From NCBI GenBank assembly GCA_029939635.1, contig JAOZSN010000112.1:1-10058 (forward strand): DNA of 10,058 nucleotides, written 5' to 3'. Each line of letters opens with the position of its first letter. Positions within the stretch are counted from its first letter, which is position 1. The notes beneath the pieces are model-generated. The model was not told the origin of the DNA and ran no database searches. It saw nothing but the letters and a program-made list of their open reading frames with translations. The translations under genes and the position numbers were made by a program. Source of the stretch: Deltaproteobacteria bacterium (GTDB lineage: Bacteria > Desulfobacterota > Desulfobulbia > Desulfobulbales > SURF-16). Below, in pieces: positions 1-5,197 of the stretch.

Positions 1-1
1 A

Positions 2-76
2 TGGTAGACCCGGGCGGGATTGAACCGCCGACCCCTACAGTGTCAGTGTAGTGCTCTCCCACTGAGCTACGAGTCT
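2..76 (-). tRNA. tRNA-Val (anticodon GAC)
   Basis: The complement of this stretch folds into a standard cloverleaf of 75 nt including an encoded CCA. The acceptor stem is AGACTCG with CGGGTCT (one G-U pair). The D-arm contains GCTCAGTGGGAGAGC. The anticodon arm is CTACA-CTGACAC-TGTAG with anticodon GAC, which reads valine codons GUC and GUU. The variable loop is short, and the T-arm is GGCGG-TTCAATC-CCGCC. The discriminator base is A, followed by CCA at positions 4-2. It lies downstream of recR on the same strand, at the very edge of the window, so any following tRNA or terminator is not visible. Confidence 0.96.
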
Positions 77-134
77 ACAGTACTTTTTCAACTTCAACTA
101 AATTGTAACCTGATAAGGTAGTTGAACGAAAAAT

Positions 135-163
135 CATTTACCAAGAATAGCCTGTGCTGTCAA
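135..163 (-). promoter_or_regulatory. possible promoter for tRNA-Val
   Basis: In the 113-bp gap between recR and tRNA-Val, the minus strand has a perfect -35 hexamer TTGACA (163-158). A 17-nt spacer separates it from a weak -10-like TAAATG (140-135). A second -10-like hexamer, TACAAT (107-102), lies 26 nt before the mature tRNA but has no good -35. Either could give the tRNA its own transcript; read-through from recR is equally possible. Nothing else stands out in the gap. Confidence 0.35.
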
Positions 164-189
164 CGGTAAAAGCGTCATTTTTCGCCTAT

Positions 190-789
190 TCACGCTGTTT
201 TCCGTGCCTCGATGGCACGGGTCAGAGTAAGCTCATCGGCATACTTGATATCCATTCCCATGGGAATGCCACAGGCAAGCCTGGTAAGCTTGGCAGAACA
301 CCCCTGCAATTGGCTGACTAGATAGGAGGCAGTTGCCTCTCCAGGTACGGTGGAACTGGTGGCAATAAAAACCTCTTTCACCTGCTGACGACGAACTCGC
401 TCAACCAGGGCAGCCACCTTAATTTCATCAGGCCCAATACCATCCATGGGTGAAAGCACACCGTGCAAGATATGATACTGTCCCTTGTAAATCGCTGTTT
501 TCTCAATGGCCATGAGGTCACCTGGTTCCTCAACCACACACACCTGTGATGGATCACGACGAGGATCGGCACAGATGACACAGGGATCATTCTCAGAAAA
601 GGCAAAACAGTTAGAACAAAGCTTGATGGCATCATGTAAGCCCGCCAGATCACGGGCCAAATTACGAGCCTCAGCTGCTGGTCGCCGCAACATATGCAGG
701 GCAAGACGAGTAGCTGTCTTTTTACCAATACCAGGCAGACGTTTAAAATCAGCAATGAGCTTATCTAAGGCTGGAGGGACGACATTCAT
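190..789 (-). CDS. recR: Recombination mediator RecR
   Basis: RecR acts with RecO (and RecF) to load RecA on SSB-coated single-stranded DNA at gaps and stalled forks. The 199-residue length is normal. All domains are visible in order: an N-terminal helix-hairpin-helix with LPGIGKKTA (residues 18-26), a C4 zinc finger (C58, C61, C70, C73), and a Toprim fold starting around residue 82 with VCVVEEPGD and the later HGVLSPMDGIGP segment. A C-terminal CGIPMGMDIKYADELTL stretch completes the family pattern. Start ATG 789-787 lies 3 nt after the ybaB stop codon and has only a weak ribosome site, so translation is probably coupled to ybaB. It is the third gene of the conserved dnaX-ybaB-recR series. 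Identification is secure. Confidence 0.97.
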   Translation of the reverse strand: MNVVPPALDKLIADFKRLPGIGKKTATRLALHMLRRPAAEARNLARDLAGLHDAIKLCSNCFAFSENDPCVICADPRRDPSQVCVVEEPGDLMAIEKTAIYKGQYHILHGVLSPMDGIGPDEIKVAALVERVRRQQVKEVFIATSSTVPGEATASYLVSQLQGCSAKLTRLACGIPMGMDIKYADELTLTRAIEARKTA

Positions 790-792
790 ATC

Positions 793-1113
793 TTAACCAA
801 ACATATTAGGCAGATTATTAAGCCCCATACCACCGGTTAATTTTCCCATCTCAGCCTGCATCATCTCCTTGGCCTGCTTCATAGCCTCGTTGACGGCAGC
901 GGCAATGAGATCCTGCAACATTTCAGGATCATCAGGATTAATGACCTCTTTTTCCACCTTAAGGGAGATTAACTCCTGCTTGCCATTAACCACCGCAGTT
1001 ACCATACCACCACCAACAGTAGCGGTAATCTCTTTGGTGCCCAGCTCGGCCTGCATATCAGTCATCTTCTGCTGAAATTGCTGGGCCTGTTGCATTATTG
1101 CATTCATATCCAT
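793..1113 (-). CDS. ybaB: YbaB/EbfC nucleoid-associated protein
   Basis: A small (106 aa) DNA-binding protein of the YbaB/EbfC family, homodimers of which bind DNA and help organise the nucleoid. The sequence shows the typical pattern: a glutamine- and methionine-rich N-terminal helix (MNAIMQQAQQFQQKM), a central beta region with GGGMVTAVVNGKQEL, the DPEMLQDLIAAAVNEA segment, and a Gly/Met-rich C-terminus (KLTGGMGLNNLPNMFG). Start ATG 1113-1111 has GGAG 9 nt upstream, better placed than the in-frame ATG at codon 3. It lies between dnaX and recR, its usual position, and ends 3 nt before recR, which suggests one mRNA. The in vivo role is less well defined than the fold; a link to RecR or clamp-loader function is suspected from context only. 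Confidence 0.94.
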   Translation of the reverse strand: MDMNAIMQQAQQFQQKMTDMQAELGTKEITATVGGGMVTAVVNGKQELISLKVEKEVINPDDPEMLQDLIAAAVNEAMKQAKEMMQAEMGKLTGGMGLNNLPNMFG

Positions 1114-1134
1114 GATAAAAAACTCCGTTTTTTA

Positions 1135-1211
1135 GTTACCAGTTATCAGTTATCATTTCCACAGTCACAGTCACACAACTGGCAACCAGCAACTGATAAA
1201 TGACAACTGAT
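1135..1211. repeat. degenerate short-period repeats between dnaX and ybaB
   Basis: The gap between dnaX and ybaB is filled by low-complexity repeats: CAGTTAT twice in tandem near 1140-1153, CACAGT twice near 1160-1171, then CAACTGATAA and GACAACTGAT near 1190-1211. The last pair is inverted relative to the first. A similar patch (GTGTCAGGGATTAGGGATCA, then TGTCAG) occurs just upstream of dnaX at 3091-3118. No promoter or terminator is evident here. Function unknown; replication slippage products are one explanation. Confidence 0.5.
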
Positions 1212-3077
1212 TTATCTAAATTTTGGGCCTGTCCGTATACCAATCACCTGGCCATCAAAAACCTCTGCCACCATTTTTACGAGGGGATCATTACCCAAGG
1301 CGCGTCGGTCATCACGAGGAGTGGGGCCATCCCCCTCCTTCTGATGAAAATCCATGGAGCAGATATCAAGGCTGAGTTCAGTCTGGAAAAAATCCTGAGC
1401 ATAGGTAGTAAGGGCCTGAATCTTCTCAGGTTGAGAAAGCACAAGACAATCAGCCGGATTTTCGTAGCGGACAATCAGCTTGCCATCCTCAATATGGGGT
1501 GCCTCACACAATCGTAATACCTGGGCCATCCAGGCCTGCCGTTCCTTTACGTAGCCAACAAATCCCTGCCAGTCACGACTCACATCCCGTTTACTAGAGG
1601 CAACAACCACCTCCACTTCCGGTGCTGCAGATTCAGAAGGAGATGGGGGAGAAACGACTGATTCTTCAGAGCTAGCTGGTATTGGTGGCTTACTGGCAAC
1701 AGCTGCTGGCTTACTTGGTTTAGGCAGTGGTTCAGCTGTGGGCCTGGCGACAGATTTTTCCGGTAAGCGCTCCAGCGTGGGAAGAGGAGGCTTAGCCTGT
1801 ACAGTATCGGATCCGGTAGGTTCTGAAGGAGGAGGTTGCGACACAGGCGGCATTGGAGGGCGCGGCGGCTGGGGGGGGGCGGCAACCGTACCTTGAGTTG
1901 GAGGGGCAATGGCACCGCCACTCTTTTCAATAAGGGTACTCAACCGCCCTGCCAGTTCAGCGGCTGGACTAATCTGACCGACCTGAATTGCACGCACAAA
2001 AACCATCTCCAGGGCCAACCTGGGCTGCCTGGAAAAATGCATATCCTCCATGCCTTGTAAAAAAATATGAAAGAGTTGGTAGAGAGTTTCCTTACTCTGC
2101 TCCTCAACCAGTTCTTGCATAGAGGCCAACTCATCGGCACTGATATCAAGAAGAGAGGCTGGTTGCGAGGTTGACTTACAGATCATCATACCACGAAAAA
2201 ATTCCAGTAAATCAGCGGCAAAGCGTTGCAGGTCTACCCCCTGCTGATAGGTCAGCTCCAGAACATCAAGACAACTGGCCAGATCACTGGCAAAAACAGC
2301 CCGGGCCAAGGCGACAAAGGCCGCGCTTTCCACAAGACCCAGAACCTGGACAACATCCTCATCAAGCACAGCCACAGAACCGTCAGCAGTTTCAGCAGCA
2401 AAGGAAAACATCTGATCAAGCAATGACAGCCCATCACGCACAGAGCCATCTGCCTCCCGGGCGATCATATCCAGGGCCGAGGCAGATATTGCTATCTGCT
2501 CGTGAGAGGCAATATGGGCAAAAAACTCGCCGAGACTGGAAAGCCCAACACGTTTAAGTTCATAGCGCTGGCAACGGGAAAGGATGGTGATGGGAACCTT
2601 GTGCAACTCAGTGGTAGCAAACATGAAGTAAACATGTTCAGGAGGCTCTTCCAAGGTCTTCAATAGGGCATTAAAGGCCTCGGTGGTGAGCATATGCACC
2701 TCGTCAATAATGACGATTTTATAGCGGCTGGATACAGGGAAAAAACGAATATTTTCTTTAAGTTCGCGGATTTCCTGAATACCCCGATTGGAGGCACCAT
2801 CAATCTCTTTGAGATCAACCGCTGAACCAGCAGTCATAGCACGACAGGAATCACATTCATTACAAGGATCATCGCCCTGCCCCTCGCAGTTAAGGGCCTT
2901 AGCCATGATACGCGCCAAGGTTGTCTTGCCAACTCCCCGCACCCCGGAATAGATCATGGCATGGGCCACCCGATCACGCCGCAAGGCATTCTGCAGGATG
3001 CGAACAACCGCTTCCTGCCCTACCACATCACGAAATGATTGAGGCCGCCACTTCCGGGCCAAAACAAGATAGGACAT
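1212..3077 (-). CDS. dnaX: DNA polymerase III subunits tau (and probably gamma), DnaX
   Basis: DnaX is the ATPase motor of the clamp loader, which opens the beta clamp and places it on primed DNA; the long tau form also tethers polymerase and helicase. The 621 residues show the RKWRPQSF start, Walker A GVRGVGKTT (45-53), a zinc module (C64, C72, C75, C78), Walker B DEVH (125-128) and the sensor/arginine-finger SRC motif (167-169). AAA+ and collar domains run to about residue 370. A Pro/Ser/Ala-rich linker covers about 385-500, followed by a compact C-terminal tau domain from about 510 (RDWQGFVGYVKERQAWM). ATG 3077 is preceded by no recognisable ribosome site (CTTTTCTCCT), but it aligns exactly with the family start. 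A C9 run in the linker may allow frameshifting to a gamma form (separate entry). It follows the SRP RNA and precedes ybaB-recR on the same strand. Confidence 0.97.
   Translation of the reverse strand: MSYLVLARKWRPQSFRDVVGQEAVVRILQNALRRDRVAHAMIYSGVRGVGKTTLARIMAKALNCEGQGDDPCNECDSCRAMTAGSAVDLKEIDGASNRGIQEIRELKENIRFFPVSSRYKIVIIDEVHMLTTEAFNALLKTLEEPPEHVYFMFATTELHKVPITILSRCQRYELKRVGLSSLGEFFAHIASHEQIAISASALDMIAREADGSVRDGLSLLDQMFSFAAETADGSVAVLDEDVVQVLGLVESAAFVALARAVFASDLASCLDVLELTYQQGVDLQRFAADLLEFFRGMMICKSTSQPASLLDISADELASMQELVEEQSKETLYQLFHIFLQGMEDMHFSRQPRLALEMVFVRAIQVGQISPAAELAGRLSTLIEKSGGAIAPPTQGTVAAPPQPPRPPMPPVSQPPPSEPTGSDTVQAKPPLPTLERLPEKSVARPTAEPLPKPSKPAAVASKPPIPASSEESVVSPPSPSESAAPEVEVVVASSKRDVSRDWQGFVGYVKERQAWMAQVLRLCEAPHIEDGKLIVRYENPADCLVLSQPEKIQALTTYAQDFFQTELSLDICSMDFHQKEGDGPTPRDDRRALGNDPLVKMVAEVFDGQVIGIRTGPKFR
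1792..1879 (-). other. candidate dnaX slippery site (C9) and gamma stop codon
   Basis: On the coding strand of dnaX, codons 400-403 contain nine consecutive C (1879-1871). A -1 slip on this run would read about 25 residues in the new frame and then meet TAA at 1794-1792, giving a protein of about 428 residues. E. coli makes its 431-residue gamma subunit by -1 frameshifting, and Thermus makes a short form by slippage on an A9 run. The site here lies exactly between the collar domain and the tau-specific linker. The +1 frame stays open much further, to 1580. I see no strong upstream Shine-Dalgarno-like element or downstream stem, so slippage in transcription is as likely as ribosomal frameshifting. 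Inference only. Confidence 0.4.
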
Positions 3078-3144
3078 AGGAGAAAAGCAGGTGTCAGGGA
3101 TTAGGGATCATGTGTCAGAAAAAAACAGACCAAATAGTTCAAAC

Positions 3145-3258
3145 TTGGGCAAAACCCAGCAGCGTGCCAGATGTGCGTGAACAGCTCAGCGAAGCATAGT
3201 AAAGCTATGTGAGCTGAGGTGGTCGCGTGCAGCTGGTGCGCTGCTGGGCTTTGCCCCA
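3145..3258 (+). repeat. 114-bp imperfect hairpin element
   Basis: Outer arms 3147-3164 and 3239-3256 pair at 17 of 18 positions. The middle arms (3165-3180 with 3223-3238) continue the helix with one mismatch and five G-U pairs. A 6-nt bulge follows on the right, then CAGCTCA (3182-3188) pairs with TGAGCTG (3210-3216). The tip is CATAG/CTATG around a 5-nt loop. The G-U pairs exist only when the plus strand folds; on the minus strand they become A-C mismatches. The element separates the SRP RNA from dnaX, which are transcribed from the minus strand, so the better fold is antisense to the operon. It could be a non-autonomous mobile repeat (MITE or REP-like), a folded single-stranded DNA site, or an antisense RNA. 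Open frames crossing it are not believable genes. Confidence 0.7.
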
Positions 3259-3265
3259 AAAGAAA

Positions 3266-3367
3266 GATAGCCAGGCACCCCTGCGGCACATAAAGGAGAT
3301 CACTACCGCTGCTTCCTCCCGGACCTGACGGAGTTCGTGGGCCTTTATTGCGCAGGACCCGGCTATC
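3266..3367 (-). ncRNA. ffs: 4.5S RNA, bacterial small SRP RNA
   Basis: The RNA scaffold of the signal recognition particle binds Ffh and directs nascent membrane proteins to FtsY. The minus strand contains the universally conserved domain IV core GTCAGGTCCGGGAGGAAGCA, with a GNRA-type tetraloop GGGA inside the Ffh-binding internal loops. The flanks form the expected single long hairpin: GATAGCC (3367-3361) pairs with GGCTATC (3272-3266), CCTGCG pairs with CGCAGG, and ATAAAGG pairs with CCTTTAT. The total of about 102 nt matches the small SRP class. A T-rich stretch (TTTCTTTT) follows the terminal stem, so the closing helix may serve as terminator. It lies between tRNA-Ser and dnaX, as it also does in Bacillus. 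Exact ends are estimated from the closing helix. Confidence 0.93.
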
Positions 3368-3418
3368 AAAATTCGGATCTAATTACTCATTTTAACAATA
3401 AGTAATCTATATAAATAA

Positions 3419-3506
3419 TGGCGGAGAAGGAGGGATTCGAACCCTCGGTACGTTGCCGCACACACGCTTTCCAGGCGTGCACCTTCAGCCACTCGGTCAC
3501 CTCTCC
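3419..3506 (-). tRNA. tRNA-Ser (anticodon GGA)
   Basis: The complement forms a class II tRNA of 88 nt including encoded CCA. The acceptor stem is GGAGAGG with CTTCTCC. The D-arm holds GAGTGGCTGAAGG. The anticodon arm is CACGC-CTGGAAA-GCGTG with anticodon GGA, reading serine codons UCC and UCU. The long variable arm GTGCG-GCAA-CGTAC is typical of serine tRNAs. The T-arm is GAGGG-TTCGAAT-CCCTC, and the discriminator base is G. It stands between tadA and the SRP RNA on the same strand, a known neighbourhood for this tRNA. Confidence 0.96.
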
Positions 3507-3565
3507 GCATCAATTCTAAATAAAATCCAGAATAACTCCCTAGCTATTTACCAGAGAAGTGAGAC

Positions 3566-3594
3566 AATGTACACGTCCTTGCCCAGCATTTCAA
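3566..3594 (-). promoter_or_regulatory. probable promoter for tRNA-Ser / SRP RNA
   Basis: Within the 202-bp gap between tadA and tRNA-Ser, the minus strand has TTGAAA (3594-3589), a 17-nt spacer and TACATT (3571-3566). The hexamers match the sigma-70 consensus at 5 of 6 and 4 of 6 positions. The predicted start near 3558 leaves a leader of about 50 nt before the tRNA. The same transcript could continue through the SRP RNA and dnaX. I see no gene in the rest of the gap. Confidence 0.5.
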
Positions 3595-3708
3595 CCAAAA
3601 TTTGCAGAAGTTCACCAGTCCCTCATCTTCGCACATTTAGAGCTGATTCAGACCAGTGAACCAATGTCTATAAGTACGCTTGCAAACCAATAGATCGTTA
3701 CTGAACAA

Positions 3709-4176
3709 TCATCTAGCCTGTTTCTGAATCCGGCGCTGACGAAAAAAAACCTTGAGTATTTGTGAACATTCAGCTGCCATGACACCACCAACCACATCAA
3801 TAGCATGATTGAGGAGCCCGTCCTGGCCAACCTTATAACAAGAAACCATACCACCCGCCTTGGGATCAGTGGCACCAAAGACGACCCGCCCCACTCGAGA
3901 TTGCACCAAGGCACCAGCACACATGACACACGGCTCAAGGGTAACGTAGAGGGTGGTATTGGTGAGACGATAATTAGCGAGACGTTCACCCGCCTGCCGC
4001 AAGACTAGAATCTCAGCATGGGCGGTGGGGTCGTGAAGGGAGATAGGACTATTCCCGGCCGCAGCCAAAAATGACCCATCTTCGGCCACCAACACTGCAC
4101 CAATGGGCACCTCACCTACCTCAGCTGCCTTGGCAGCCTCAGCCAGGGCCAGCTCCATCCATTGTTCGTCAAGCAC
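3709..4176 (-). CDS. tadA: tRNA-specific adenosine deaminase TadA
   Basis: TadA converts adenosine 34 of tRNA-Arg(ACG) to inosine, allowing one tRNA to read three arginine codons; it works as a zinc-dependent homodimer. The 155 residues show the cytidine/deoxycytidylate-deaminase fold: GEVPIGAVLV (21-30), the zinc and proton-shuttle motif HAE (H53, E55) in DPTAHAEI, and PCVMC (C83, C86). The TadA-typical FGATDPKAG and the C-terminal FFRQRR helix are also present. The start is GTG 4176-4174, with AGAAGG about 10 nt upstream and 5 nt after the flavoprotein stop; an ATG at codon 7 would remove residues that align with other TadA proteins. It is followed by tRNA-Ser and the SRP RNA. The end of the upstream gene carries its ribosome site, so the pair is probably one operon. 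Confidence 0.95.
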   Translation of the reverse strand: MLDEQWMELALAEAAKAAEVGEVPIGAVLVAEDGSFLAAAGNSPISLHDPTAHAEILVLRQAGERLANYRLTNTTLYVTLEPCVMCAGALVQSRVGRVVFGATDPKAGGMVSCYKVGQDGLLNHAIDVVGGVMAAECSQILKVFFRQRRIQKQAR

Positions 4177-4181
4177 AGCTG

Positions 4182-5096
4182 TTACGCCTTCTGCTGACGC
4201 TGCTGCTGCTTGGCATAATTAGCTGCCTCCCAGCCCGCCACACAACCCTCCCCTACGGCCTTAGCCATCTGATAAGGCTGGCCAGCAATGTCACCAGCTG
4301 CATAGACTCCAGCAATATTGGTATGCTGTTTTTTATCCGTATCAATATAACTAAATGTCTCCATATCCAAGGCAACACCAATGGAAGTAGCTAATTCCAT
4401 GGGACCTTTAGAACCTAATTCGACAAAAACACCATCCACATCCAAGGTCGAATCATCATCAAGAATAACACCGGTAACCATGTTTTCACCAACAATTTCC
4501 TTAACCCAGGCCCCAGAGCGAATCTCAACCGTACTGGCCGCCAGTTTATCTGCCATGCCCTTAGAGACGGAGAGATCTCGGGTGATCAGGGTGACTTCTG
4601 AGGCATACTTGGTCAGGGTAATAGCGCCATCCACAGCGGCACTTTCATCCCCAACCACCACAACCTTGGCATTACGATAAAAATTGGCATCACAGTCCAC
4701 GCAATAACTAACACCCTTGGCCGCCAGCTTTTTTTCCCCTGGCACCTTCAACTTCTTGCGCGATGTACCAATAGCAATAACCAGCGTTCGGGCGACAAAA
4801 CTCTTGCTCTCGGACTCTACCTTAAAGAACTCACCCTCCTGCTCAACCCCTAAAATATCCTCTTCAATAAGCTGGGCACCAAAACTGGTGGCCTGGGCAA
4901 CGGCAGTCTCCATCAAAACAGCACCATCCACCACACCAGGAACACAAAGATAGTTCTCCACATGGGCCTTATAAATAGCACTCTTCTCAGGCCTGCCCAG
5001 CACAACAACAGTTGCTTTTTTCCGTACGGCATGCACTGCAGCTTGCAGTCCTGCTGGGCCTGCACCCATAATTAAAACATCTATGATATCAGCCAT
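4182..5096 (-). CDS. Thioredoxin-reductase-like flavoprotein with degenerate NADPH site
   Basis: A 304-residue FAD-dependent pyridine-nucleotide-disulphide oxidoreductase of thioredoxin reductase size. The FAD site is intact: GAGPAG (11-16) and the C-terminal GVYAAGDIAGQPYQMAKAVGEG. The redox-active pair is CVDC (132-135), in the usual place. The second nucleotide-binding loop is not canonical: the expected GGGDSA reads VGDESA (148-153), and the arginine motif that grips the NADPH 2'-phosphate (HRRxxxR) is replaced by ITRDLSVSK. It may therefore use another electron donor, as ferredoxin- or flavin-linked thioredoxin reductase relatives do, or NADH. Annotators would call it trxB; I leave the symbol open. 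ATG 5096 has AAGGAG 6 nt upstream. It is first in the run with tadA and divergent from the EndoQ-helicase gene. Confidence 0.88.
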   Translation of the reverse strand: MADIIDVLIMGAGPAGLQAAVHAVRKKATVVVLGRPEKSAIYKAHVENYLCVPGVVDGAVLMETAVAQATSFGAQLIEEDILGVEQEGEFFKVESESKSFVARTLVIAIGTSRKKLKVPGEKKLAAKGVSYCVDCDANFYRNAKVVVVGDESAAVDGAITLTKYASEVTLITRDLSVSKGMADKLAASTVEIRSGAWVKEIVGENMVTGVILDDDSTLDVDGVFVELGSKGPMELATSIGVALDMETFSYIDTDKKQHTNIAGVYAAGDIAGQPYQMAKAVGEGCVAGWEAANYAKQQQRQQKA

Positions 5097-5124
5097 TATT
5101 TTCTCCTTGATAAAGCATCAATTC

Positions 5125-5152
5125 AGTATATGTTTGGTAATCTAGTTGTTAA
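5125..5152 (-). promoter_or_regulatory. probable promoter for the flavoprotein-tadA operon
   Basis: In the 101-bp divergent intergenic region, the minus strand carries TTAACA (5152-5147), a 16-nt spacer and TATACT (5130-5125), each 5 of 6 to the sigma-70 consensus. Transcription would begin near 5118, giving a leader of about 20 nt with the AAGGAG ribosome site. A plus-strand promoter for the opposite gene is less clear; the best I see is TTAAAA (5149-5154), a 17-nt spacer and TACAAC (5172-5177), overlapping this one. Confidence 0.5.
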
Positions 5153-5197
5153 AACAGAAATCATTGTAACCTACAACCTATTTACGCACCAAGAGCC

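Noticed and set aside
1580..1930. A 116-codon open frame inside dnaX on the same strand.
   Set aside because: It is the +1 frame of the Pro/Ser-rich linker; openness follows from the biased codons. It has no start signal and is relevant only to what a +1 slip would produce.
3145..3258. Integron attC site.
   Set aside because: The strand-biased hairpin with bulges invites the comparison, but the terminal RYYYAAC / GTTRRRY core boxes are missing and no cassette or integrase is present.
3101..3289. A 62-codon minus-strand frame across the hairpin upstream of dnaX.
   Set aside because: It is created by the inverted repeat and runs into the SRP RNA; it has no ribosome site and no plausible protein features.
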